A DNA stretch of 64,000 nt from Nocardioides abyssi (GCF_030412915.1 NZ_JAUHJR010000003.1:248001-312000); one strand, 5' to 3'; positions 44,453 to 53,918 are shown, counted from the stretch's first letter. Notes: generated by a model not told the origin, from the sequence alone. Numbers and translations: made by a program.

Positions 44453-45694
44453 ATGGAGACAGCGGACCGCACTGCGATCGACCCGGCCCACTACCGGGAG
44501 GTCATGGGCCACTACCCCACCGGCGTGGCCGTGGTGACCGGCACCGTGGACGGCGAGCCGGTCGGCATGGTCGTCGGCACGTTCAGCAGCGTCTCCATCG
44601 ACCCGCCGCTCGTCGCGTTCATGCCGCAGGTCGGGTCGCGCACGTGGGACCGGTTGGCCGGCGCTGACGCCCTGTGCATCAACGTCCTGGCCCACGACCA
44701 GCTCGCGCTGTGCCGGACGATGGCGGTGCCGAAGCCCGACAAGTTCGACGAGGTCGCGTGGCACCTCTCCCCCGCCGGCGCACCGGTGCTCGACGACGCG
44801 GTCGCCCACGTGCACTGCCGCCAGGAGTCGGTCGTCCCGGCCGGGGACCACTGGATCGTGCTGTGCGCGGTCGACGCGATGGAGGTGACCCGGCCGGCGA
44901 CCCCGCTGCTGTTCTTCCAGGGCGGGTACGGCGGGTTCTCCCCCGCCGGCATGGCCGCCCGCGGCGACTGCGAGCTGATCACCGCCGTGCGGCTCGGCGA
45001 CCGCGCCCGCTCCCAGGTCGAGCGGCTGGCGGCGTCCCTGGGCTGCGAGGCTGCCGCGCTGGTCGCGGTCAGCCACGACGAGCTGACCACGGCCGTGAGC
45101 GCCTACGGCGGCAGCGCGACGATGGTCGAGCCGCTGGGCCAACGGATCCCGCTCATCCCCCCGATCGGCGAGGCGTACGTCGCGGGCGCCGCCCCCGAGG
45201 TCGTCGAGCGCTGGCTCGCGAAGGTCACGCCGAACGACCCCGATCTCGTCGACTGCTACCGACGCCGCCTGGCCACCGTCGCCGCCAACGGCGTCGCGCT
45301 GAGCATGGTCGGACCCGGCGCCCGCGCCGACTACGACCGGATGCACGAAGCACTGGCGGAGTACGCCTCCGGCGAGCTCACCCCCGCCCGCGAGCGTGCC
45401 GTCCGCGCCGTCCTCGCCCAGACCCGCCACTTCTTCGACGACGTGGAGGTCCTGCCCGACGAGACGTACGACGTCGGCGCGGTCGTCGTCCCCGTCCACG
45501 GTCCCGACTCCCGGGTCGCGATGGTGCTGCGCGCCACCCAGCTCCCCGCCGGCGTCCCCGGCCGCGTCGTCAACGCCTGGATCGACACGGTCCGCACCGC
45601 CGCGCGCTGCGTCGAGCGGGACCTCGCCACCGGCGGCGGCGCGGACCGTGCCTCCGACTACCGGGCTTGGTACGAGGCCGACTTCCCGATGTGA
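44453..45694 (+). CDS. Flavin reductase fused to an IclR-type effector domain
   Basis: 413 residues. Residues 10-165 are a flavin reductase: YPTGVAVVTGTVDGEPVGMVVGTFSSVSIDPPLVAFMP and FQGGYGGF. Residues about 175-405 read like the GAF-type effector domain of IclR regulators: LAASLGCEAAALVAVS, LGQRIPLIPPIGEAYVAG, then VERWL. No DNA-binding helix is present. The p-hydroxyphenylacetate hydroxylase reductase C1 of Acinetobacter has a MarR-like C-terminal domain that lets substrate stimulate it, so this fusion may act likewise. It would reduce flavin for the HsaA-like monooxygenases downstream. ATG at 44453. Confidence 0.8.
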   Translation: METADRTAIDPAHYREVMGHYPTGVAVVTGTVDGEPVGMVVGTFSSVSIDPPLVAFMPQVGSRTWDRLAGADALCINVLAHDQLALCRTMAVPKPDKFDEVAWHLSPAGAPVLDDAVAHVHCRQESVVPAGDHWIVLCAVDAMEVTRPATPLLFFQGGYGGFSPAGMAARGDCELITAVRLGDRARSQVERLAASLGCEAAALVAVSHDELTTAVSAYGGSATMVEPLGQRIPLIPPIGEAYVAGAAPEVVERWLAKVTPNDPDLVDCYRRRLATVAANGVALSMVGPGARADYDRMHEALAEYASGELTPARERAVRAVLAQTRHFFDDVEVLPDETYDVGAVVVPVHGPDSRVAMVLRATQLPAGVPGRVVNAWIDTVRTAARCVERDLATGGGADRASDYRAWYEADFPM

Positions 45695-45835
45695 GTCGTC
45701 CCCGCCGCGAGGCGAGCGGCGAGGGCAGACCAGACGTTGAGCGAGCGACGTGCCGATGTGCTCACCACCATCGACCAGAGCGCGGTGCGTGCTTGCCTGC
45801 TCTGTCCGCGCCCAGTCTTCAGGGCTGGCTCGACA

Positions 45836-45927
45836 GCCGTCGCCGGACGGGACAAAGGGGACCCGCCGAGTCGCCGCCAGGCGGCGCCGAGGGTCCCGAA
45901 CGCGCGTTGCTCCCGTCCGGCGACGGC
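45836..45927. repeat. Nested long hairpin
   Basis: Outer arms GCCGTCGCCGGACGGGA (45836-45852) and TCCCGTCCGGCGACGGC (45911-45927) are a perfect 17-bp pair. Inside, GGGACCC (45858-45864) pairs with GGGTCCC (45891-45897), and CGCCGCC (45872-45878) with GGCGGCG (45880-45886) around a single A. A structured RNA, terminator or palindromic insertion is possible. Confidence 0.6.
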
Positions 45928-46277
45928 CATCCCCCGCCAACTGGTGAGGATCGTGCCTGCGCCACCGGAAAATGGTGACTACCGACGCCGCCAGCCGGAG
46001 GCTGGGACGGCTAGTCGAGGGCCCGACAGCTCCTAGCCCGTGCTGCGGCGACCCTGTCGCGACTGGGCTCGTCGTCCCCACCTCAGTTGGTGTCAACCGT
46101 GCGCTGCCCATCGCGCTCGCCCCGGCTGCAACGCACCTACGCCACATCTCGCGGTTCCAGCGCCGACCCGGCGCAGGGCGCGGCACCCCGGCGCAGCTTG
46201 AGGATCGTCGACGCCCCGGCGGCCAGAGCAGCGCGCGTTCCCGGCGATCGGTCGGTCCCGAGCGGGCGCACGAACGA

Positions 46278-46312
46278 CTGCTGCCCCGGACGCGACCCGT
46301 CCGGGGCAGCAG
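46278..46312 (-). terminator. Terminator of the extradiol dioxygenase operon
   Basis: CTGCTGCCCCGGACG (46278-46292) and CGTCCGGGGCAGCAG (46298-46312), a perfect 15-bp stem just downstream of the minus-strand stop at 46328. Confidence 0.85.
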
Positions 46313-46327
46313 CGAGGGAGCCGGGGG

Positions 46328-47233
46328 CTACTCGGCCAGGGGGTGCACGATGCCCGGGGGCCGGTTCTTGGCCTCGGGGTCGAGCTTGTGGCCCCAGATG
46401 GCGGCGGCGCCGTACGTGTAGGGCACCCAGTCCTCGTTGACCTCGATGCCGTCGAAGCCGACCTCGACGTTGAACAGCGACGGGGTGGCGCAGTAGAAGC
46501 TGAACGTCTTGTCGTTCGTGTGGCGGCCCAGGCTGAGGGTGATCGGCACGTCGTACTCGTCGAGCATGTCGTAGGCCGAGCCGACGTCGTCGATCGACCT
46601 CATCTGCAGCATGAGGTGGTTGAAGACCGCGACGCCGGGCGGGCACTGGCCGAGCGCGAGCGTGTGGTGGCGCTCGTTGACGTGGTAGAACCGCGCGTTC
46701 AGCTGGCCGGGCACGATGATCTTGTCCGAGAGCTTGAAGCCCAGGACGTCGTGGAAGAACCGGTGGCCGGCCTCGATGTCGGGCATCATCAGCAGCACGT
46801 GACCCAGGCCCTGGGTGCCGGTGACGAACCCGGAGATGGCGCGGCCGGGGCGGAACGTCGAGGGGTAGAAGTGCTGGCCCCAGGTGACCTCGTGCGGGAA
46901 GCCCCACGGGTCGGTGAAGGTGATCAGCTGGTTGACCGAGCGGGCCTCCGCGAGCTCGGTGGAGCCGCGCTCGGCGACCACCCCGGCGGCGGCGAGCCGC
47001 TCGAGGACGACGTCGAGGTCCTCCTCGTGGTCCACGGCCCAGCCGAAGTACGCGACCGAGTCCTCCTCGGCGGGGTGGATCTGGAGGCGCCAGGCGGCGT
47101 CGTCGACGCGCAGGCGCACCGAGCCGTCCGGGCCGTCCTCCGCGAGCTCGGCGCCGAGGAACCCGGCGCCGAACCTGCGCCAGTCCTCCGAACGGGGCGA
47201 GCTCACCCCGAGGTAGGCGAGCGAAGTGATCAT
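46328..47233 (-). CDS. Extradiol ring-cleavage dioxygenase, vicinal oxygen chelate type (BphC/HsaC-like)
   Basis: 301 residues, two VOC domains as in type I extradiol dioxygenases. The Fe(II) ligands fit H145 (QGLGHVLLM), H206 (VAVFNHLMLQ) and E257 (FNVEVGF). It would cleave a catechol, probably one with a bulky substituent, beside the ring hydroxyls. It is followed by a terminator and preceded 42 bp upstream by the HsaA-like monooxygenase gene, so monooxygenase, dioxygenase and reductase surround each other. Confidence 0.92.
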   Translation of the reverse strand: MITSLAYLGVSSPRSEDWRRFGAGFLGAELAEDGPDGSVRLRVDDAAWRLQIHPAEEDSVAYFGWAVDHEEDLDVVLERLAAAGVVAERGSTELAEARSVNQLITFTDPWGFPHEVTWGQHFYPSTFRPGRAISGFVTGTQGLGHVLLMMPDIEAGHRFFHDVLGFKLSDKIIVPGQLNARFYHVNERHHTLALGQCPPGVAVFNHLMLQMRSIDDVGSAYDMLDEYDVPITLSLGRHTNDKTFSFYCATPSLFNVEVGFDGIEVNEDWVPYTYGAAAIWGHKLDPEAKNRPPGIVHPLAE

Positions 47234-47275
47234 TCGTGCTTCTCCTGTGTGTGAGGTGGTGCGGGTCCGGACGGG

Positions 47276-48445
47276 TCAGACGAAGAGGGCCGGGCTGGCC
47301 TCGCCACCGAGGTCGTCGGTCGACCAACCGGTGTAGACGTTCTCGGCGACGTTGCAGATGTGGCTGAGGCCGACCTGCAGGTCGCGCCAGTAGCGCTCGT
47401 TGGCGAAGTCCTTGCGGATGCCGCTCGCGCCGCTGATCTTGAACAGCCGGTCGACGGCGTCCGCGGCCCGCCGCGAGGCGCGGACCTGGTCACGGCGGAA
47501 GGTCAGCCGCTGGGCGCGGGTGATCTCCCCGCCCTTGGTGACGTGCTCCTGCAGCTCGACGGCGGAGGTGAGCAGGTGGCAGCGGCTGGCGGCGATGTCG
47601 GCTGCCGCCTCGGCGTACGTCGTCAGCTGGGTCGGGTCGGTCCGGCCGACGATGCCGTCGGCGGAGACGCGGCCGGCGAGGTAGTCGCGGTAGGCCGCGA
47701 GCGCGCCCTGGGCGATGCCCTGGGTGGCGGCCGCGACGGCCGCGGAGAACACCACGGGGAACTTCAGCTGGTAGAGCGGCTTGCCCTCCTGCCGGTGCTC
47801 GTAGCCGCCGGCCGACATGGTGGCCGCCTCGACGACGCGGTGGTCGGGGATGAAGACGTCGGTCATCCGGACGTCCTTGGAGCCGGTGCCGAGCAGCCCC
47901 ATGACGTTCCAGGAGTCCTCGACGATCTCGTAGTCCGAGCGCGGGATGACGAAGTGGCGCACGTCCGGCGGCATGCCCGGCTGTCCGTCCTCCCCCACGA
48001 CGATGCCGCCGAGGATGACCCAGCCGGCGTGGTCGGTGCCGGTCGAGTAGGGCCACTGCCCGGTGAAGAGGAAACCGCCGTCGACCCGGGTCGCGCGGCC
48101 GATCGGGGCGTACGGCGACGCGGTCCAGGTGTCCTGGTCCTCGCCCCAGATCTCCTCCTGCATCCGCGGGTCCATCATCGCGATCTCCCACGGGTGCACG
48201 CCCACGACGCCGGCGACCCAGCCGGCCGACGGTGACGCCGCACCGACCGACATCGCGGCCTCCAGGAAGTCCGCGAGGGTGGCCTCGTGGCCGCCGTGCT
48301 CGACGGGCTGGAGCAGCCGGACCAGGCCCGACTCCTTCATCGCCTCGACGGTGCGGTCGGTCAGCCGGCCCAGCTCGTCGCTGGGGACCGCCTCCTCGCG
48401 CAGGACGTCGGCGGCCTTGTGGACCTTCTCCACGACCTCGTGCAT
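47276..48445 (-). CDS. HsaA-like flavin-dependent monooxygenase (acyl-CoA dehydrogenase fold), paralogue 1
   Basis: 389 residues. Group D two-component hydroxylase fold: GLVRLLQPVEHGGHEATLADF, AGWVAGVVGVHPWE, FLFTGQWPYSTGTDHAGWVILGG, DSWNVMGLLGTGSKDV and SGASGIRKDFANERYWRDLQ near the end. HsaA and similar enzymes hydroxylate a phenol to a catechol with reduced flavin from a reductase. ATG 48445 has GAGGAA 4 nt before it. The catabolic operator at 48507-48524 lies just upstream. Confidence 0.87.
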   Translation of the reverse strand: MHEVVEKVHKAADVLREEAVPSDELGRLTDRTVEAMKESGLVRLLQPVEHGGHEATLADFLEAAMSVGAASPSAGWVAGVVGVHPWEIAMMDPRMQEEIWGEDQDTWTASPYAPIGRATRVDGGFLFTGQWPYSTGTDHAGWVILGGIVVGEDGQPGMPPDVRHFVIPRSDYEIVEDSWNVMGLLGTGSKDVRMTDVFIPDHRVVEAATMSAGGYEHRQEGKPLYQLKFPVVFSAAVAAATQGIAQGALAAYRDYLAGRVSADGIVGRTDPTQLTTYAEAAADIAASRCHLLTSAVELQEHVTKGGEITRAQRLTFRRDQVRASRRAADAVDRLFKISGASGIRKDFANERYWRDLQVGLSHICNVAENVYTGWSTDDLGGEASPALFV

Positions 48446-48506
48446 GGGGTTCCTCATCTCTGGAGCGCGGCGCGTGCCGCGAGTTCGGGGGTGAGCGCCG
48501 GCGTTT

Positions 48507-48524
48507 CCGTAACGATCACTACAG
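48507..48524 (-). promoter_or_regulatory. Catabolic operator site A (IclR-type), upstream of monooxygenase/dioxygenase
   Basis: CCGTAACGATCACTACAG matches the site at 55770-55787 in 16 of 18 positions. It is palindromic (CTGTAGTGATCG... when read on the minus strand) and lies 62 bp upstream of the monooxygenase ATG. Confidence 0.7.
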
Positions 48525-48608
48525 ATGACGCTAGGCACGTGTGACCTGGGCCACCACCGCTGCGTGCCGGGGACCGGCACGCACCGACGGACGGGGTACG
48601 CCGTCGGG

Positions 48609-49679
48609 TCAGCGCGCGCGGGAGCGGTCGCGGACGACCTTCGCCAGCGCGACGGCGACGACGAGGCCCGCGCCGTAGAAGACGTTCTGGATCCACCCGG
48701 CGTACCCGAGCAGCTGCAGGCCGAAGATGCCGGTGGTCAGGAAGTAGATCGCCACCATCGTGCCGATCGGGTTGAACGCACCCGGCTGCACCACGGCGGT
48801 GCCGAGGAACACTGCGGCCAGGGCCGGCAGCAGGTAGCTGTTCGAGGTCGAGGAGTCGAAGCCGCCGACCGTCGCGACCAGCACCAGGCCGGCCAGGCCG
48901 GCGAGCAGGCCGGCGGTGACGTAGGCGCCGAAGCGGACGCGCTGCACCCGGATGCCGGCGAGGCGGGCGACCTCGGCGTTGGCGCCGACGAAGACCATCG
49001 AGCGCCCGAGCGGGGTCCAGGCCAGGACGTAGGCGATGAGGACGGCCAGCGCGATGCCGTACCAGAACGACACGGGCATCCCGAGGACGTCGCCGATCGC
49101 GATCTTCGCCAGGCCGGGGCTGCTGACCGAGACGATGGTGGACCCGGAGACCATCTGCGCGACACCGGTCAGCAGCGTCGCCATGCCGAGGGTGACGACG
49201 AACGACGAGACGTCGAGCACCACGACGAAGAACGCGTTGACCGCGCCGGCCAGGACGGCCGCGCCGACACCGATCAGGCAGGCCGGGACGATGTGCATGC
49301 CGTGCACGCCGGCGAGCACCGGGATGACGGTGGCGGTGATGCCCATCATCGCCGCGACCGAGAGGTCGAACTCCCCCACCACGAGCGTGACCAGGGCCGA
49401 CATCGCCAGGAAGACCAGCACCTGCTGGGAGCCGAAGATCGAGGAGAACGTCCCGCTCGTGCCGAAGGTGTCCGGCACCTGGGAGTAGAAGTAGAGCGCC
49501 ATGAGCGCCCAGACGCCGATCAGGGCGTACTTCGAGGCGGCGGTGCGCAGCAGGCCGGCGCCGCCGCGGCGGGGCCTCTCCCCCTGGGCGGGGGCGGGGG
49601 CGACCACGCCGTCGTCGGCGAGGATCCGCTGCGAGGTCTCGTCGTCGCTGACGAGGTGGTCGACGGTGGTCTCAGGCAT
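48609..49679 (-). CDS. RbsC-type ABC permease
   Basis: 356 residues with about ten hydrophobic helices, from YALIGVWALMALYFYSQVPD to the C-terminal YAGWIQNVFYGAGLVVAVALA. AFNPIGTMVAIYFLTTGIFGLQLLGY and GFDSSTSNSYLLPALAAVFLGTAV are usual in permeases of ribose/xylose-type importers (CUT2). Start ATG overlaps the ATPase gene stop by 8 nt. With the ATPase and lipoprotein it forms one importer, presumably for the pathway substrate; a sugar is also possible. Confidence 0.9.
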   Translation of the reverse strand: MPETTVDHLVSDDETSQRILADDGVVAPAPAQGERPRRGGAGLLRTAASKYALIGVWALMALYFYSQVPDTFGTSGTFSSIFGSQQVLVFLAMSALVTLVVGEFDLSVAAMMGITATVIPVLAGVHGMHIVPACLIGVGAAVLAGAVNAFFVVVLDVSSFVVTLGMATLLTGVAQMVSGSTIVSVSSPGLAKIAIGDVLGMPVSFWYGIALAVLIAYVLAWTPLGRSMVFVGANAEVARLAGIRVQRVRFGAYVTAGLLAGLAGLVLVATVGGFDSSTSNSYLLPALAAVFLGTAVVQPGAFNPIGTMVAIYFLTTGIFGLQLLGYAGWIQNVFYGAGLVVAVALAKVVRDRSRAR

Positions 49680-51210
49680 GGGTGGCTCCGGTGGTGGTGG
49701 GGACGTTGTAGACGGCCTCGAGCAGCACGTCGGGGTCGTCGGTGTGCAGCTCGCGCGGCTCGAGGCCGGGGTGCAGCACGAGGACCCGGTCGCAGATCTC
49801 GACGAGGTCGGTGGGCTCGGTGCTGACCAGCAGCACGCCCCGCCCGGCGGCGGCCGCGTCGCCGATCGCCCGCAGCAGGTCGGCCCTCGCGCCGACGTCG
49901 ACGGCCTGGGTCGGTTCGTGCAGCACGAGCAGGTCCGGGTCGGTGGAGAGCCACTTGGCGAAGAGGACCTTCTGCTGGTTGCCGCCGCTGAGCTCCTTGA
50001 CCAGGTCGTCGCCGGAGCGCGCCTTGATCCCCAGGCGCCGCACCGCGTCGTCGGTCAGCTCGGCCTGCCACCCGCGCCGCACCAGCCACGGGCTGCCACG
50101 CCGGCGCAGGCTCGGCAGCGCGAGGTTGTCGCGGACGCTGAGGTCGACGGCGAGCCCGTCGCGCACCCGCCGCTCGGGCACGAGCGCGATCCCGGCCCGC
50201 AGGGTCTCCGACACCGACGCCCGGGTCAGGTCGACCCGGCCCGTGGGGGTCGTGACCGTGCCGGTGCGGGCGCGGGTGGCGCCGGCGAGGAGGTACGGCA
50301 CCTTCTCGAAGCCCGTGCCCGGGAGGCCGGTCAGGCCAACCACCTCGCCGCGGCGGACCGTGATCGAGACCGGCCGGCCGTCGACCTCGAGGTCGGCGAC
50401 CTCCGCGGCCGGGCCATCCGGGAGCGGGTCGACCGACGGCACCCGGGTGACCGCGTCGACGGTCTTGCCGAGCATCAGCCGGGCCAGGTCGGCCTCGGTG
50501 AGCTCGTCGGTCGGCAGCCCGGCGCCGGCCACCCGGCCGTCGCGCAGCACCGTGACCCGCTGGCTGGTGGTCAGCACCTCCTCGAGGTTATGGCTGACCA
50601 TCAGCACCGCCGTGCCGGAGTCCACCACGCGCCGGAGCAGGTCGTGGATGCGGGCGAGGTCCTCGCGCGGCAGGGCCCGGGTGGCCTCGTCGAGCACCAT
50701 CAGTCCCTCGCCCGGCACCGTGCCGCGCAGTGCCCGTGCGATCGCGACGCCGGCCCGGTGCGCCGGGGCCAGGTCGGCGACGAGCGTGCGGGGGTGGACC
50801 GGGATCTCGAGCCGCTCGAGGATCCCCGCAGCGACCTCGTCCTGGCGGCGCCAGTCGATGCGGCCGGTCAGCCGCTTGCGGGCGAAGCCGCCGATGCCGA
50901 CGTTCTCGCTGACGGTCAGGTGGTCCAGCAGGCCCATGTCCTGGTGGACCACGGACACGCCGGCGGCCTGGGCCGCCCGCCACTGGACGGGCAGCGCGAG
51001 CGGCCGACCGTCCACCTCGAGGGTCATCCCGCTGTCGGGCGCGTGGTAGCCGGTGAGGATCTTCACCAGCGTCGACTTGCCCGACCCGTTCTGGCCCACG
51101 AGGGAGTGGATCTCCCCCGGCTGGACGACCAGGTGGGCGTCCTCCAGCACCGTGCTGGGGCCGAAGGTCTTGCTGGCGCCGCGGGCCTCCAGCCGAGGGG
51201 TCGAGGTCAT
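49672..51210 (-). CDS. RbsA-type ABC ATPase, two nucleotide-binding domains
   Basis: 512 residues. First domain: Walker A VGQNGSGKSTLVKIL, Q-loop VVHQDMGLL and Walker B GLMVLDEATRALPREDL, with a weak signature (LAPAHRAGV). Second domain: GLTGLPGTGFEKVPYLLAG without lysine, and signature VKELSGGNQQKVLFAKWL, Walker B LLVLHEPTQAVD where histidine replaces the usual Asp. Degenerate second-site motifs are normal in this family. ATG 51210 lies 2 nt after the binding-protein stop. Confidence 0.9.
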   Translation of the reverse strand: MTSTPRLEARGASKTFGPSTVLEDAHLVVQPGEIHSLVGQNGSGKSTLVKILTGYHAPDSGMTLEVDGRPLALPVQWRAAQAAGVSVVHQDMGLLDHLTVSENVGIGGFARKRLTGRIDWRRQDEVAAGILERLEIPVHPRTLVADLAPAHRAGVAIARALRGTVPGEGLMVLDEATRALPREDLARIHDLLRRVVDSGTAVLMVSHNLEEVLTTSQRVTVLRDGRVAGAGLPTDELTEADLARLMLGKTVDAVTRVPSVDPLPDGPAAEVADLEVDGRPVSITVRRGEVVGLTGLPGTGFEKVPYLLAGATRARTGTVTTPTGRVDLTRASVSETLRAGIALVPERRVRDGLAVDLSVRDNLALPSLRRRGSPWLVRRGWQAELTDDAVRRLGIKARSGDDLVKELSGGNQQKVLFAKWLSTDPDLLVLHEPTQAVDVGARADLLRAIGDAAAAGRGVLLVSTEPTDLVEICDRVLVLHPGLEPRELHTDDPDVLLEAVYNVPTTTGATHA

Positions 51211-51212
51211 CG

Positions 51213-52385
51213 TCAGCTCACGCCCCACGCCTTCAGGAAGACGTCCTTGAAGCGGTCGTCGCCGAACCAGTCGGGCGTGAAGTAGGCGTCGTCGGTGAGC
51301 TCGAGGTCGGCGACGTTCTCCGCGGTGAAGTCGCGGGTGACCATCGCGTCGGCCGGCTGCACCTCGTCACCGGCGAGCAGCTGCATCAGGCCGTTGGCGT
51401 ACTTCCAGCCCTCGTAGACCACCGGGGTGCCGAGGTCGGAGGCCTGCTGGCCGTCGCGCACCCGCTGGAGGCCGGCGAGGTCGGAGCTGGAGGAGAAGAC
51501 CTGGACCTGGTCGGCCTTGCCGGAGCTCTGCAGGCCCTGCATGGCCGGCGGCACGAAGCTGTCGACCGGCACGATCATCGCGTTGGTGTCGGGGTTGGCG
51601 ACCATCGCGGCGCTGACCGCGGAGGGCAGCTTGTCGAGGTTGGCGGTGGTGAAGTCCGCCGTCGCGACGCCGCAGGTCGGGCACAGCTCCTTGAACGTCG
51701 CGACGCCCTGGTCGCTGGCGCCCCGGGTGGTCGTGGAGTCCATCAGCCGCAGCCACAGCACGTTGGTGTCCTCCCCGCCCTGGGCGAGCGCGGACATCGA
51801 CATGGCGTCGTACAGCTGGCCCACGCGACCGGTGTTGTCGTAGAAGGCCAGGGTGTCGTCGGACTCGCGGCCGCCGGTCGGCTCCACGCCGCCGATGAGC
51901 ACCGGGACGCCCTTGTCGGCGAGCGCGTCGAACGCGGTGCCGGCCATCGCGTAGTCGATGAACAGCGAGACGACCGCGTCGGCACCCTGGTCGCCGGCCT
52001 GCTTGAGGCAGTCGGCCACCGCGGTCGGGGTGAACTTGCCGTCGCAGATGCTGGCGGTCGCGCCGACCGCCTCCATCGCGTCCTGGATGCCGACGGCGAC
52101 GCCGTGGATGACCGGGATGTTGTCGCCCAGCGGGATGACGGTGATCTTCTTGCCCGCCATGTCCGGCGTCGAGGACAGCGCCGGCTCCTCGGGGTACTCC
52201 GTGACCTCGCCGCGCATGGCCGCGACGGCCTCCTCGGCCTTCGCGATGCCGCTCGCGCTGTCCTCCGCGCTGCCGCCGGTGTCGGCCTTGACGCTGTCCT
52301 GCGCGCAGGCGCCGAGCATGCCCACGAGTGCCGCGGACGCGAGCAGCGCCGCGCCTCGTCGAGCGGTCTGACGATGAGGTGACAT
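51213..52385 (-). CDS. Substrate-binding lipoprotein of the ABC importer
   Basis: 390 residues. Signal peptide RRGAALLASAALVGMLGAC with lipobox LGAC, then KKITVIPLGDNIPVIHGVAVGIQDAMEAVGA and GADAVVSLFIDYAMAGTAFDALADKGVPVLIGG, the two-lobed periplasmic binding fold of the ribose/Peripla_BP_4 class. ATG 52385 with AAGGAAG before it. It would deliver the substrate to the permease. Confidence 0.88.
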   Translation of the reverse strand: MSPHRQTARRGAALLASAALVGMLGACAQDSVKADTGGSAEDSASGIAKAEEAVAAMRGEVTEYPEEPALSSTPDMAGKKITVIPLGDNIPVIHGVAVGIQDAMEAVGATASICDGKFTPTAVADCLKQAGDQGADAVVSLFIDYAMAGTAFDALADKGVPVLIGGVEPTGGRESDDTLAFYDNTGRVGQLYDAMSMSALAQGGEDTNVLWLRLMDSTTTRGASDQGVATFKELCPTCGVATADFTTANLDKLPSAVSAAMVANPDTNAMIVPVDSFVPPAMQGLQSSGKADQVQVFSSSSDLAGLQRVRDGQQASDLGTPVVYEGWKYANGLMQLLAGDEVQPADAMVTRDFTAENVADLELTDDAYFTPDWFGDDRFKDVFLKAWGVS

Positions 52386-52640
52386 GGGACTTCCTTCTGC
52401 CGTGCGGGGCCCGCGGGCCGCCGGTGGTCTGCCGGGATGGCTGGTGGTGACTGGTGGTGGCTGGTGCCGGGTGGTGAGGTCCGAGACGTGCCGACCATGG
52501 GCCGTCGTGGCATGCGTCACACAGCGCCGTGTGCCGCTCTGCGGACCGGGGCGGGACCAGCACTGGACCGGGGCGGCTGCCGTGCCGCGGACAGGCACAC
52601 CGCCGTCGTACGCCGCCGGGCCGCCCGCCACGATGCAGCC

Positions 52641-53918
52641 GTGACCGCCACCTCCCGCGACGACCGCGCCGGCGCCGTCGAGGCCGCCGGGTCCTCCCCC
52701 GGGTCCTCACCCGAGACCGCTCCCGAGCTCTCCCGGGGCGTCCTGGTGACCCTCGGCGCGCTGACGGCCGTCGCGCCGCTGGTCACCGACCTCTACCTGC
52801 CCGGCCTCCCCGACCTGGCCAGCTCGCTCGGCACCTCCGACGCCATGGCGCAGCTGACCATGTCGGTCTGCCTGGTCGGGCTCGCGCTCGGCCAGCTGGT
52901 CGCCGGCCCGCTGAGCGACCGGGTCGGACGGATGCGTCCGCTGCGGTGGGGCGTGCTGGTGCTGGCCGTGACGTCGTTCCTGTGTGCGGTCGCCGGCGAC
53001 GTCGGCGTCCTGCTGGTGCTGCGGCTGGTCCAGGGGCTCGCCGGGGCCGCCGCGATGGTCGTGGCCCGCGCGATCGTGCGCGACGTCTACGACGGGGCGC
53101 GCGCCGCGAAGGTCTTCTCCGAGCTCATGCTCGTCATGGGTCTGGCGCCGGTGCTCGGGCCGCTGCTCGGCGGGCAGCTGCTCGCGCTGACCGACTGGCG
53201 CGGCATCTTCGTCTTCCTCGGCCTCGTCGGGCTGCTGCTGCTCGCGGCCTGCGTCATGGTGCTCCACGAGACCCGGCCGCCGGTCGCCCGCACCGCCGCC
53301 CCGGTGCGCCGCCGTGCGCTGCGCCGGCTGCTCGCCGACGCCCGCTTCCGGGGCTTCCTGGTCGTCAGCGCGCTCCTCGGCGTCGTGCTGTTCGGCTACA
53401 TCTCCATGAGCTCGTTCGTGCTGCGCGGCGACTACGGCCTGGGACCGGTGGCCTACGCCTGGGTCTTCGGCGCGAACGCCGCCGGCATGGTCGTCGGCAG
53501 CCAGGTCAGCGCCCGGCTGGTCGGCCGACTGGGGCCGGCGTACCTCCTGCGCTGCGGGCTCACGCTCGTCGCGGGCGCGTCGACCGCGGCGTTCGTGCTG
53601 CTCACGGTGCACGCGCCGCTGGGCCTGGTCGTCGTGCCGCTGTGGCTGGTGCTCGCCGGCCTCGGCATGTCACTGGGCAACAGCACGGCCCTCGCGCTGG
53701 TCCCCCACGCCGCCGACGCCGGGTCGGCATCGGCGCTGCTGGGCGCCAGCCAGTTCCTGCTCGGCGCCGCGGTGCCGCCGCTGGTCTCCGCCGGCGGCGT
53801 CTCGGGCGGGCTCATGGGCGCGACGATGGCCGTGGCCGGCCTGTGCGCCCTCCTCGCGCTCGTGGTGGTCGTCACCCCGCGCCTCACCGTCGACGCCCGG
53901 CCGCCGGGCGCTCACTAG
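52641..53918 (+). CDS. MFS transporter, Bcr/CflA-like (12 helices)
   Basis: 425 residues. After a polar N-terminus, DLYLPGLPDLASSLGTSDAMAQLTMSVCLVGLALGQLVAGPLSDRVGRMRPLRW is the loop 2-3 region of MFS drug exporters; here only the GPLSDRVGR motif is decisive. MVLHETRPPVARTAA ends the first half. It may export a toxic intermediate. GTG 52641 lies 6 nt after CACGAT, a weak -10. It is divergent from the binding-protein gene. Confidence 0.85.
   Translation: MTATSRDDRAGAVEAAGSSPGSSPETAPELSRGVLVTLGALTAVAPLVTDLYLPGLPDLASSLGTSDAMAQLTMSVCLVGLALGQLVAGPLSDRVGRMRPLRWGVLVLAVTSFLCAVAGDVGVLLVLRLVQGLAGAAAMVVARAIVRDVYDGARAAKVFSELMLVMGLAPVLGPLLGGQLLALTDWRGIFVFLGLVGLLLLAACVMVLHETRPPVARTAAPVRRRALRRLLADARFRGFLVVSALLGVVLFGYISMSSFVLRGDYGLGPVAYAWVFGANAAGMVVGSQVSARLVGRLGPAYLLRCGLTLVAGASTAAFVLLTVHAPLGLVVVPLWLVLAGLGMSLGNSTALALVPHAADAGSASALLGASQFLLGAAVPPLVSAGGVSGGLMGATMAVAGLCALLALVVVVTPRLTVDARPPGAH

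Larger units (their letters stand above)
45695..46327. other. 633-bp intergenic region with hairpins, no convincing gene
   Basis: Short open frames on both strands lack domain-like content, start signals or codon pattern of the neighbours. It contains the nested hairpin at 45836-45927 and the terminator at 46278-46312. It may be a remnant of a removed gene or a repeat. Confidence 0.5.

Noticed and set aside
45737-46036. Small plus-strand open frame in the gene-free gap
   Set aside because: No ribosome binding site, and most of it is the long hairpin.
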